NCBI GenBank assembly: GCA_019247845.1
Contig: JAFBAL010000042.1
Location: forward strand, 103,263 to 167,262
Direction of reading: 5' to 3'
Origin: Alphaproteobacteria bacterium
GTDB lineage: Bacteria > Pseudomonadota > Alphaproteobacteria > Micropepsales > Micropepsaceae
Length of the DNA: 64,000 nucleotides
Position numbers and translations under genes: made by a program. This document shows positions 36,369-44,636 of the stretch, one piece after another (position 1 is the stretch's first letter; each line of letters starts with the position of its first letter). Below the pieces are notes generated by a model. That model had not been told where the DNA came from, made no database searches, and was given only the letters and a program-made list of their open reading frames with translations.

Positions 36369-37076
36369 ATGGCCGAAAGCAACCAACCTGTCGTTCGCCT
36401 GACCAACGTCAAGAAGACCTACAAGCTCGGTTCATCGCAGGTGCAGGCCGTGCGCGGAATATCGCTCGCGGTGCCGCCGCGCTGCTTCACCATGATCGTG
36501 GGGCCTTCGGGAAGCGGAAAGACGACGCTTCTCAACCTGATCGGCTGCATCGACAGGCCGTCGAGCGGCACGGTGGAGATCGCGGGCCAGGACATCGCCA
36601 GGCTGGGCGACAACGCGCTGTCCGACCTGCGCGCGCGCCGCATCGGCTTCATCTTCCAGAGCTTCAGCCTCATCCCGGTGCTGTCGGCCTATGAGAACGT
36701 GGAGTACCCGCTCCTGTCGACGGACATCTCGGCCAAGGACCGGCGCCGCGCGGTGCTCGACATGCTCGACGCCGTCGGCCTCAAGGATCAGCGCTCGCAG
36801 CGTCCCAACGAGCTCAGCGGCGGACAGAAGCAGCGCGTCGCCATCGCGCGCGCGCTCGTCAAGCAGCCCGAATTCGTGCTCGCCGACGAGCCGACCGCAA
36901 ATCTCGATTCGGGAACGGGCGCCAGCATCATCGAGCTGATGCGCAAGATGCAGGTCGAGAAGAATACCTCCTTCATATTCTCGACGCACGATCCGCAACT
37001 CATCTCGCATGCCGACAAGACGTTTGCGATCCGCGACGGGTTGCTGGTCGATCAGTCCGCGGGGGGCAAGCAATGA
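36369..37076 (+). CDS. ABC transporter ATP-binding protein (LolD/MacB type)
   Basis: The protein has 235 residues. GPSGSGKTTLLN is Walker A, ELSGGQKQRVAIARAL the signature and VLADEPTANLDS Walker B, the TAN form being typical of the LolD/MacB/FtsE subgroup. This group drives mechanotransmission rather than simple import, pulling lipids, lipoproteins or drugs from the inner membrane. The stop overlaps the permease start (ATGA). Confidence 0.9.
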   Translation: MAESNQPVVRLTNVKKTYKLGSSQVQAVRGISLAVPPRCFTMIVGPSGSGKTTLLNLIGCIDRPSSGTVEIAGQDIARLGDNALSDLRARRIGFIFQSFSLIPVLSAYENVEYPLLSTDISAKDRRRAVLDMLDAVGLKDQRSQRPNELSGGQKQRVAIARALVKQPEFVLADEPTANLDSGTGASIIELMRKMQVEKNTSFIFSTHDPQLISHADKTFAIRDGLLVDQSAGGKQ

Positions 37077-38479
37077 TCTTCAAAATCGCCTTCCGAAACG
37101 TCTTCCGCAACGCCCGGCGCTCGACCGCCACCATTCTCACGATCGCGGTGGGAACGGCCGCCACGCTGATCTTCCTCGCCTACACGCTCTACAACGTGCT
37201 GGGGCTTCAGACCTCCACCGTCGACCGCGGCGGGCATCTCACGATCTTCCGCAACGGCTTCTACGATTTCGGCGCCGGCAATCCGGCGGTGTGGGGCATC
37301 GACGACTATCAGACCGTGCTCAAGCTGGTGAGGACCGATCCGGTCCTCGCGCCGATGATCGCGGTGGTGACGCCCGTCCAGCAGGTCGGCGGCATCGCCA
37401 GCAACGCGGACAGCGACGTCTCCAAGACGTTCTTCGGCCAGGGCTTCATCCCGTCCGAGCGCGACGCGATGAAGCGCTGGAACGAGTACGGCACGGGCGG
37501 CGTGTCGGTCGGCGACACCGGCCTCAAGGACGACGATCCCTCGCAAGGCGTGATCGGCAGCGGGCTCGCGCTGATCTTGGGGCTTTGCAAGCCGCTGCAC
37601 TTCGACTATTGCCCCAAGCTCCCCAAGGGCGCGCCCAAGGAGCTCGACCAGTCGCCGTCGGCGGCGAACCTGCCGAGCCAGGATTTCAGCGCGCTCTCCG
37701 GCCGCGACGTCGCCGCGCCGCAATCCGCGACGGGACTTCCTTCGCTCGACATCCTGGCGGCGACCGCGGGCGGCGCGCCCAACGTCGTGCGGCTCAAGAT
37801 CCTGCGCGTCGAATATCAGGGCGTGAAGGCGCTGGACGACAGCTATATCGGCATGCACCTGGCGCTGGCGCAGCAGCTCGTCTACGGCCGCGGCGAGCAC
37901 AAGGTCACCGGCATCGTGGTCCAGCTGCACCGCACCGAGGACTGGCAGTTCGCCAAGCAGCGCATGCTCGAGCTCTTCGCCAAGAACAACCTGAACCTCG
38001 AGATCAAGAACTACGCCGAGCTCAATCCCTTCTATGTCCAGGCGCTGCAGTTCCTCTATTCGATCTTCCTGTTCATCGCGGTGATCTTCGGCGTGGTGGT
38101 GCTGTTCACCGTCTCGAATGCGATGAGCATGAGCGTGGTGGAGCGCACCGACGAGATCGGCACCTTGCGGGCGCTGGGCCTCAGGCGCGCCAAGATCCGC
38201 CGTCAGTTCATCACCGAGGGTTTCCTGCTGGGCGTCATCGGCACGACGCTGGGCGTGATCGCGGCGCTCGCCATCGCGGCGCTGATCAACCGCTCCGGCC
38301 TCACCTGGACGCCGCCGGGGCAGACCTATTCGGTGCCGCTCAAGCTCTATCTGTTCGGCGCGACGCAGAGCATCGTCGTGATCTGGATCATCCTGGTCGT
38401 GGTCTCGACGCTCGCCTCGCTGCTGCCGGCCAACCGCGCGGCGAAGATGCAGATCGTGGACGCGCTGAGACACGTGTGA
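37073..38479 (+). CDS. ABC transporter permease (FtsX/MacB/LolC-E family)
   Basis: The protein has 468 residues. One hydrophobic segment near residues 15-40 is followed by a large ~270-residue periplasmic domain and three membrane segments near the C-terminus. That is the four-helix topology of type VII ABC permeases. ERTDEIGTLRALGLRR is the conserved cytoplasmic coupling loop of the FtsX family. Together with the ATPase it should extract a substrate from the inner membrane and hand it to the periplasmic protein encoded next. Confidence 0.88.
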   Translation: MIFKIAFRNVFRNARRSTATILTIAVGTAATLIFLAYTLYNVLGLQTSTVDRGGHLTIFRNGFYDFGAGNPAVWGIDDYQTVLKLVRTDPVLAPMIAVVTPVQQVGGIASNADSDVSKTFFGQGFIPSERDAMKRWNEYGTGGVSVGDTGLKDDDPSQGVIGSGLALILGLCKPLHFDYCPKLPKGAPKELDQSPSAANLPSQDFSALSGRDVAAPQSATGLPSLDILAATAGGAPNVVRLKILRVEYQGVKALDDSYIGMHLALAQQLVYGRGEHKVTGIVVQLHRTEDWQFAKQRMLELFAKNNLNLEIKNYAELNPFYVQALQFLYSIFLFIAVIFGVVVLFTVSNAMSMSVVERTDEIGTLRALGLRRAKIRRQFITEGFLLGVIGTTLGVIAALAIAALINRSGLTWTPPGQTYSVPLKLYLFGATQSIVVIWIILVVVSTLASLLPANRAAKMQIVDALRHV

Positions 38480-38486
38480 GGACGCC

Positions 38487-39287
38487 ATGGCGATATCCAA
38501 AGCGCTTCTGTTGAGCCTGGCGCTGCCCGCCGCCGTTGCGCTGCCGGTGACTTTGGCTTTCGCCGTCCTCGCGCCTGCGGCACGGGCCGATACCGCCCAG
38601 CAGATCGTGGCCGGCGCCGACAAGGTGCGCAATCCCGACAAGCCGTTCCGCTCGACCGCGACCCTGGTCGCCTACAATTCCGGCCGGCCGGTCGACAAGA
38701 ACGTCTTCACGGTCTTCTCCAAGGTCGACGCCGCCACGGGGCAGTTCCGCGACCTCGTCATCTATGTCGATCCGCCGCGCGATGCCGGCAAGACCATGCT
38801 GTTCGCGGGGCAGTATCTGTGGTTCTACGATCCGGCGTCCAAGGACAGCGTGCGCATCTCGCCGCAGCAGCAGCTGGTCGGCCAGGCGGCGGCGGGCGAC
38901 GTGCTGACGGTCAACTTCGCCGTCGACTACGCGGCCACGATGATCGGGACCGAGAGCATCGCCGATGCCGGCGGCAAGAGCCGCGCCTGCGCCCATATCG
39001 ACCTCAAGCCCGCCAAGGCCTCGGCGATCTACAACCGCATCGAATACTGGGTCGAGCAGGGCACCGATTTCCCGGTCAAGGCCAAGTTCTATTCCGACAG
39101 TGGGCAACTGCTCAAAATCCTCTATTATCGCGGCGCGAAGACGCGCAACTCCCCGGAGCAGGCCGTGATCCTGGATGCAGTCAATCCCGCGCTGGTGACG
39201 ACAGTCGATTTCAGCGAGGCCAGGTTCCAGGACATCCCCGATTCCTGGTTCCAGCGCGACTATCTCCCGCACCTCAAGCCGAACTGA
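38487..39287 (+). CDS. LolA-fold periplasmic outer-membrane lipoprotein-sorting protein
   Basis: The protein has 266 residues. Residues 1-34 are a signal peptide ending PAARA, with no lipobox Cys. The mature part matches the LolA-like family (COG2834 type): repeated short strands, FRDLVIYVDPPRDAGKTMLF and GQYLWFYDPASKDSVRISP. These proteins bind a lipid or lipoprotein in a half-barrel and carry it across the periplasm. It is 7 nt from the permease and 13 nt from the outer-membrane gene, so the three form one export route. Confidence 0.83.
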   Translation: MAISKALLLSLALPAAVALPVTLAFAVLAPAARADTAQQIVAGADKVRNPDKPFRSTATLVAYNSGRPVDKNVFTVFSKVDAATGQFRDLVIYVDPPRDAGKTMLFAGQYLWFYDPASKDSVRISPQQQLVGQAAAGDVLTVNFAVDYAATMIGTESIADAGGKSRACAHIDLKPAKASAIYNRIEYWVEQGTDFPVKAKFYSDSGQLLKILYYRGAKTRNSPEQAVILDAVNPALVTTVDFSEARFQDIPDSWFQRDYLPHLKPN

Positions 39288-39300
39288 TCCGGCCAGACGG

Positions 39301-40716
39301 ATGGGGCGCCGGGTTCGATGTGACGTCGCGGCCGCGATCCTCTTCGCGGCCGTGGTGCTTTCGGCGCCGGCCCGGGCGGGCGACGACGACGACCTCGCGC
39401 GCATCCCCAAGCAGACCGACCAGAGCGAGGATACCGCCAACCTCGCCCGGGATCTGGATGCGACGGGGCGGGTCTATCTCCAGGACGACCTGTTCTTCGC
39501 CGCCGACCGCTCGAACCTGGCCGTGCCGCTGGGTCCGGGGCCGAGCTGGGAGGAGCGGCTGTTCCTCGACACGCGGCTGACCTGGTCGCTCGGCTCCGAC
39601 GTCTCGTTCACCTATAGCGGCCGGTTCAACCTGCGCGCCGAGGACGGCATCGACTTTCCCAGCCACGAGAACCTGCGCAACGACCTGCGCGAGGCCTATC
39701 TCGCCTGGCAGATCGCGCCGGACGATTTCGTCGAAGCCGGCCGCATCAACCTGAAGAGCGGCACGGGGCTGGGCTACAACCCGACCGACTTCTTCAAGAC
39801 GCGTGCCGTGGTCGAGCCGGTGTCGGCCGATCCGGGCGTGCTGCGCGAGGACCGGCTGGGCACCGCGATGGTCATGGGCCAGCATCTGTGGGACGGCGGC
39901 TCGGTCACGGTCGCCTATGCGCCCAAGCTCTATGACGATACGCCGATCTACTTCAATTCGGACCTGCCGAGCTTCGATCCGATGTTCGACCGCACCAATG
40001 CGCGCGAACGCATCCTGGTGAAGTCGAGCTTGAGGCTCGCCGACGACCTCATGCCGGAATTCCTGTTCTACGACGAGGCGGGGAACACGCGCTTCGGCAT
40101 CAACATCTCGCGCTCCTTCGGCCGCAGCATCGTGGGCTATGCGGAATGGGCCGGCGGCTCGCGCGCCAGCCTGGTGCACGACGCGCTGACCTACGGCGTG
40201 GAGACCGGAACGCTGCCGGCGGCGGCGCTTTCCGTCATTCCCGAAAGCGGGGCAAAGTCGTTCCGTTCCGACTACGTGGTCGGCGCGTCCTACACCACCG
40301 AGAACCGCATCACCATCAATCTCGAATACGACCGCCACGGCGAAGGCTTCACGGGCCAGGACTGGCGCAACTGGTTCGACACCGGCATCGCGGGCCGCTC
40401 AAACCCGCTCGTCACCGGCACGCTGTGGTATATCCGCGGCTATGCCCAGGACCAGCTGGAGCTCACCGGTCGCGACGTCGTCTTCCTGCGCGCCGACTGG
40501 ACCGACGCGTTCGTGAAGGACCTCAACCTTTCCGGCTTCGTGCTCGACGACGTGCGCGACGGCTCGGCGCTGGCGCAGGTCTCGGCCGACTATTACCTGT
40601 CGCGCAGCTGGACGGTCGGCGGGCTGGTCGACGCGAACTTCGGAAGCCGAAGGTCGGAATTCGGCAGCCTGCCGAACACGGCCGAGGTCTTCCTGAAGCT
40701 CACGGCCTATCTTTGA
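39301..40716 (+). CDS. Outer-membrane beta-barrel protein
   Basis: The protein has 471 residues. Residues 1-26 form a signal peptide ending APARA. The rest shows many alternating amphipathic strands with aromatic girdles and ends in TAYL with a hydrophobic last residue, as barrels do. The style recalls DUF1302 or alginate-export-type porins, which often follow a LolA-like protein in export operons. The ribosome site is weak (no clear GGAGG). The stop overlaps the TTG start of the phosphopantetheinyl transferase (TTGA). Confidence 0.75.
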   Translation: MGRRVRCDVAAAILFAAVVLSAPARAGDDDDLARIPKQTDQSEDTANLARDLDATGRVYLQDDLFFAADRSNLAVPLGPGPSWEERLFLDTRLTWSLGSDVSFTYSGRFNLRAEDGIDFPSHENLRNDLREAYLAWQIAPDDFVEAGRINLKSGTGLGYNPTDFFKTRAVVEPVSADPGVLREDRLGTAMVMGQHLWDGGSVTVAYAPKLYDDTPIYFNSDLPSFDPMFDRTNARERILVKSSLRLADDLMPEFLFYDEAGNTRFGINISRSFGRSIVGYAEWAGGSRASLVHDALTYGVETGTLPAAALSVIPESGAKSFRSDYVVGASYTTENRITINLEYDRHGEGFTGQDWRNWFDTGIAGRSNPLVTGTLWYIRGYAQDQLELTGRDVVFLRADWTDAFVKDLNLSGFVLDDVRDGSALAQVSADYYLSRSWTVGGLVDANFGSRRSEFGSLPNTAEVFLKLTAYL

Positions 40717-41423
40717 GCGCCGGCTTGATCTGGAACTGCGACGACCCCGCCGCGCCCGACCTTTCCGCCTGCGGCGCGGACTATCCGCAGACGGTGGTTT
40801 CGCTCGCCCGCATCGACGCGTTCGAGGGCGACCTCTTCGACGAAGAGGCCGCGCAGGTCGCGCACTCGGTGCCGTCGCGGCGGCGCGAATTCGCCGCGGC
40901 GCGCACGCTCGCGCGGCGCGCGATGGGCGAGCTCGGCTTCGCGCACCGGCCGATCCCGCGCCGTCCCGACCGCGCGCCGGTGTGGCCGCCCGGTCTTGTC
41001 GGCAGCCTGAGCCACTGCCGTCACTGGGCGGCAGCCGCGGTCTCGGCCGGCGTCGCCTCGATCGGCATCGATATCGAGTGCCGCGGCCGCGTCGAGCCGA
41101 AGCTTTTCGGCCTCGTCTTCACCGCGGCCGAACGCGGCCGGATTGCGGACGAGGCCGCCGCCTCGGCCTTGTTCAGCGCCAAGGAAGCGGTGTTCAAGGC
41201 GGTCCATCCCTTGACCGGCAAACGTCCGGAATTTCACGAGGTCGAGATCGCGCTCGATATGGCGGCGAACCGCTTCGCCGCAAGATATAGCGGTCCCGAC
41301 GGCGCCAACGCGGTCATCGATCGCCTCCACGGCCGCGTCGCGGTCACCGCCGACCACGTGCTCACGATCGCCGCGAGCGCATTTCTCACCAATGGTTGTG
41401 TGAAAGCTTCCGGCCAACCGTAA
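40713..41423 (+). CDS. 4'-phosphopantetheinyl transferase (EntD/Sfp type)
   Basis: The protein is about 236 residues. SLSHCRHWAAAAV, IGIDIE and FSAKEAVFKAV are the substrate- and Mg-binding motifs of the EntD branch. The enzyme transfers phosphopantetheine from CoA to the Ser of carrier proteins, turning the PKS ACPs on. The only upstream start in frame is TTG at 40713, overlapping the barrel gene's stop as TTGA; a second TTG lies at 40725. Its place after the barrel gene ties the export operon to the polyketide cluster. Confidence 0.88.
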   Translation: MSAGLIWNCDDPAAPDLSACGADYPQTVVSLARIDAFEGDLFDEEAAQVAHSVPSRRREFAAARTLARRAMGELGFAHRPIPRRPDRAPVWPPGLVGSLSHCRHWAAAAVSAGVASIGIDIECRGRVEPKLFGLVFTAAERGRIADEAAASALFSAKEAVFKAVHPLTGKRPEFHEVEIALDMAANRFAARYSGPDGANAVIDRLHGRVAVTADHVLTIAASAFLTNGCVKASGQP

Positions 41424-41633
41424 CCGTTGTCGCGCCGCGCTCAAGCGATGGGAGTGCAGTGCAAGGCCCGTCGCTGGCTTGCGTTATACGCCCATGCATC
41501 CATTGCGGTGCTGGTGGTCGAAGTGGCTGTCGTGCCTCGCGAACGGAACGCAAGCGTCCGCGCGTGTCGCTTCCGTTGTCGGAATGCGCGCCTTCGCCCG
41601 AACCGCCGGCATGCCGCGTGGGGCGCAAGGAAC
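41424..41633 (+). promoter_or_regulatory. Spacer before carbamoyltransferase copy 2
   Basis: This is a 210-nt gap. TTATACG near 41484 resembles a -10, but I see no -35 at the right distance. AAGGAAC directly before 41634 is the ribosome site. No gene is convincing in it. Confidence 0.25.
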
Positions 41634-43925
41634 ATGGAAACGACATTCGGCAGTTACTATCCGACCGACGATCTCGGCGAGCGCAAGCTTCCCGACAACA
41701 CCGGCTATCTGAAAGAGCACAACATCTTCGGCCCCGACAGCGCGGAGGCGGTCGCGCTCGGGCAGCGCTTCCGCGCGCGGCTCGAGGCCGGCGAGACGCT
41801 TTATCTTCTGGGCTTCCTCGGCACCACCCACAACAGCGGGCTGTCGCTCGTCGAGGCCTCCGCCAAAGGCGGCATCCGGGTGCTGGCGAACCACGAGGAG
41901 GAGCGCTTCTCCGAGGTCAAGCACTATGCCGGCTATCCGGGCAGGAGCGCGGCCGAGATGAAGCGCATGATGGCGCGGATGGGCGTCGAGCCTTCGCGCA
42001 TCATGGGCGTGTTCTACGCCTACGACGTCGTCCGGGAAGAGCAGTCGGGCATGCGGATGCTGCTGATGAACGGCAAGCTGATCCGCAACAAGTATTATCG
42101 CTTCGTCACCGAAAGCGCGGCACCTCACGTCGATTTCAGCGCGGCCGAAGCGCTGCAGATGCGCAAGAACATCTTCTCGCATTCGCCGGCGCTGGTGGCG
42201 GTGTTCCGCAGGCTTGCGGCCGACCTCGGCCTGCCCGCGGAGGTGCCCTGCGTGCAGATGCTGCACCACGAGAACCACGCCTATTTCTCCTATGGCGCCT
42301 CGCCGTTCGCGGGCGAAGGCCTGCGCGACCGCACCACGCTGATCTCCTGCATCGACGGCGGCGGCGACTTGAGCTCGGTGTCGCTGTTCAAGGCCGGAGG
42401 CGGGCGCATCGAGCTCGTCAAGCGCAACACGCGCGTCAATTCGCTCGGCGTGTTCTACATGCTCTGCGCCAGCCTGCTCGGCGGATGGACGGCGCTGAGC
42501 GCCGAGGGCCGCTACATGGGCGCGGCCGCCTGGGGCAACAACGACCGCCTCACAAATCCCTATTACAAGCGGCTCAGGCAGTTCTTCCATTACGGCGAAA
42601 ACGGCGAGGTCTTCGCCAACAGCGCGATGGCGGACAATGCCTTTGCGGGACTGGAGGAGATCGTCGGCCCGTTCGTCGCCATCGCGGACATCTGGAAGCC
42701 CGATGCCGTCATCAACGTCGACGACATCCGCCATTCGCCGATCACGCGCGACCGCGTCGACAAGGCCGCGGCGGTGCAGATGGTGTTCGAGGACGCCCTG
42801 TTCCACATCCTCGACGACGCCATCCGCAAGACCGGCGCCGACCAGCTGGTGCTGTGCGGCGGCACCGCGCTCAATTGCGTCGCCAACATGCGCGTGGTCG
42901 ACCATTTCGACGAGCGCTACTACAAGCAATATTTCCAGACCGATACGCGGCTGAAGATCTGGGTGCCGCCCATCCCGTCGGACCAGGGCGTGGTGGTCGG
43001 CGCGCCCTATCAGTTCGCGATGCTGAACGGCGCCCAGCCGCCCGGGGCCTTGCCGACGCCCTTCCTTTGCGGCGCGGCGCCGACGCGCGACGACATACAG
43101 GCCGCGCTCGACGGCACAGATTTCGTCCATTGCGAGCCGATGGGCGACGTCGCGAGCGAGCGCGGGCGCGCCGCGCTCGCCGACTGGATGGCCTATGTCG
43201 TCGCCCAGGACGGCGTCGTCGGCATCTTCCAGGGCCAGGCCGAGACCGGTCCGCGCGCGCTCGGCCATCGCAGCATCCTCTCCAATCCCTGCAATCCGGA
43301 AACCTTGGCAGTCCTCAACAGCCGCGTGAAGCTGCGCGAGCGCATTCGTCCCCTGGCGCCGATGGTGACGCCGGAAGAGGCGGACATATGGTTCGAGCTG
43401 TCGGACGGCGCGGCGCCGGGCGGCTACGACGCCTACGACTACATGGTGCTGACGGCGCGGGCGCGCGACTGCGCGCGCGAGCGGATTCCGGCCGTCATCC
43501 ATTACGACGGGACCAGCCGGCTCCAGATCGTCCGGGAACGGAACAATGCCCTGGTCCATGCCTATCTCAAGGCCTTGAAGCGCCATATCGGGGTCGAGGT
43601 GTCGGTCAACACCTCGCTCAACGTCGGCACGCCCATCGTCCAGACCGCAGAGCAGGCGATGCAGGTCTTCCGCCGCTCGAAGGGCATCGATTGCATCTTC
43701 ATGGTCGGCGACGAGGGCCGGGCCTTCATGGTGTGGGCGAAGGAAGGCGTCCAGGCCATACCGTCGCGCGTGGCGGAGCTTCGCCGGCGCTATCTGGAAG
43801 AGCGGGGGCGCCCGGCCGCGGCGCTCGACACGCGCAGGGCCGTGCTCCAGGCATTCGCCGAGAAGCGCTTGAGCGAGCACGACGCCAGGGCGCGGCTCGA
43901 GCGCATGCTCGCAACGGGTTCATGA
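41634..43925 (+). CDS. Carbamoyltransferase (NodU/TobZ/CmcH family), copy 2
   Basis: The protein has 763 residues. The N-terminal domain has LGTTHNSG, HHENHA and CIDGGGDLSS. The C-terminal domain has LCGGTALN and ETGPRALGHRSIL, both canonical, unlike copy 1. It carries about 45 extra residues at the C-terminus. The enzyme should make carbamoyl-AMP and carbamoylate a hydroxyl of the product. RBS AAGGA precedes the ATG. It closes the polyketide region, 78 nt before the second XRE gene. Confidence 0.9.
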   Translation: METTFGSYYPTDDLGERKLPDNTGYLKEHNIFGPDSAEAVALGQRFRARLEAGETLYLLGFLGTTHNSGLSLVEASAKGGIRVLANHEEERFSEVKHYAGYPGRSAAEMKRMMARMGVEPSRIMGVFYAYDVVREEQSGMRMLLMNGKLIRNKYYRFVTESAAPHVDFSAAEALQMRKNIFSHSPALVAVFRRLAADLGLPAEVPCVQMLHHENHAYFSYGASPFAGEGLRDRTTLISCIDGGGDLSSVSLFKAGGGRIELVKRNTRVNSLGVFYMLCASLLGGWTALSAEGRYMGAAAWGNNDRLTNPYYKRLRQFFHYGENGEVFANSAMADNAFAGLEEIVGPFVAIADIWKPDAVINVDDIRHSPITRDRVDKAAAVQMVFEDALFHILDDAIRKTGADQLVLCGGTALNCVANMRVVDHFDERYYKQYFQTDTRLKIWVPPIPSDQGVVVGAPYQFAMLNGAQPPGALPTPFLCGAAPTRDDIQAALDGTDFVHCEPMGDVASERGRAALADWMAYVVAQDGVVGIFQGQAETGPRALGHRSILSNPCNPETLAVLNSRVKLRERIRPLAPMVTPEEADIWFELSDGAAPGGYDAYDYMVLTARARDCARERIPAVIHYDGTSRLQIVRERNNALVHAYLKALKRHIGVEVSVNTSLNVGTPIVQTAEQAMQVFRRSKGIDCIFMVGDEGRAFMVWAKEGVQAIPSRVAELRRRYLEERGRPAAALDTRRAVLQAFAEKRLSEHDARARLERMLATGS

Positions 43926-44003
43926 AAAAGACAGATATCACCGAGGGTTGAACGGGTTGCACTGGACACAAATCACTCTGTAGTAGAAAGTGACGGGTGC
44001 CAC

Positions 44004-44429
44004 ATGACGCTTTATCGGGCTGGAAAGTCGCGTATGGCAAAGCTGAACGATCTGTCGCTGACGGACAACGCCCGCGGCCTGCGCCTCTCCGCGGCGATGG
44101 CCGCGAGCGGCCTGATGTACAACTGTCAGGTCTGCTACGACCTCGGCGTGACGGAGAGCTCTCTCAGCCGCTGGCGCAGCGGCGGCCCGATGTCGGTGTC
44201 GATGGCGGTGAAGCTCGCGCATCTTCTGGGCGTCTCGGTCGATTGGCTGATCACCGGTCGCGCGGGAACCAGCGATGCGCGCCAGAGCAGCGGCCGTCAG
44301 GAGAACGAGATCGCGATGCTGTTCTCCACGGTGTCGCCGAGCGACCGTCAGCTCATTCTGGAATTGAGCAGCGCTCTGCTGCAGCAGCAGACGTCGGTGC
44401 CGGACGACGCCGCGCTCGCCGTGATGTAA
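44004..44429 (+). CDS. XRE-type HTH regulator, copy 2
   Basis: The protein has 141 residues. It is paralogous to the regulator at 34530: RGLRLSAAM, YNCQVCY, GVTESSLSRWRSGGPMSVSMAV and LGVSVDWLITG align residue for residue. The conserved Cys pair in NCQxCY is unusual for this fold. The ATG at 44034 has GGAAAG at good spacing and may be the true start (131 residues). It is immediately upstream of the sheath gene on the same strand and is the obvious local regulator of the injection system. Confidence 0.82.
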   Translation: MTLYRAGKSRMAKLNDLSLTDNARGLRLSAAMAASGLMYNCQVCYDLGVTESSLSRWRSGGPMSVSMAVKLAHLLGVSVDWLITGRAGTSDARQSSGRQENEIAMLFSTVSPSDRQLILELSSALLQQQTSVPDDAALAVM

Positions 44430-44540
44430 CGCGGCCGGCGCGGCTTTTCGAGAATTTGGTTCACGTCCCGCCGCGGGCGCGCTGTTCGGCAAAGTTTTTA
44501 TGACGCCGGAAATTTCTTCGCGATCGCCGCTTGGAGAGTA

Positions 44541-44570
44541 TTGGCAAGGGGCGCATTTTCAAAGTATGGT
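44541..44570 (+). promoter_or_regulatory. Candidate promoter of the eCIS operon
   Basis: TTGGCA (44541-44546) and TATGGT (44565-44570) are separated by 18 nt, each matching consensus at four or five of six positions. The -10 is inside the dyad AGTATG (44563-44568)/CATACT (44577-44582). The sheath ATG is 67 nt downstream of the -10. Confidence 0.35.
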
Positions 44571-44591
44571 TGAATGCATACTCTGTTCGGC

Positions 44592-44610
44592 TTGAAGTAA
44601 TACGGTTCAA
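44592..44610. promoter_or_regulatory. Operator-like dyad TTGAA-N9-TTCAA before the sheath gene
   Basis: TTGAA (44592-44596) and TTCAA (44606-44610) are inverted arms around gtaatacgg. With the preceding G the left part reads TTGAAGTAAT, close to TTGAAGAGTAAT in the dyad before XRE copy 1. It lies between the putative -10 and the ribosome site, where bound protein would block transcription. Confidence 0.4.
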
Positions 44611-44636
44611 TTTCGGCAACAGCGAAGGAGGCATTG

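Noticed and set aside
36176..36412. Possible 78-residue minus-strand gene before the ABC operon
   Set aside because: It overlaps the start of the ABC ATPase gene, has no ribosome site or recognisable feature, and covers the dyad and hairpin region.
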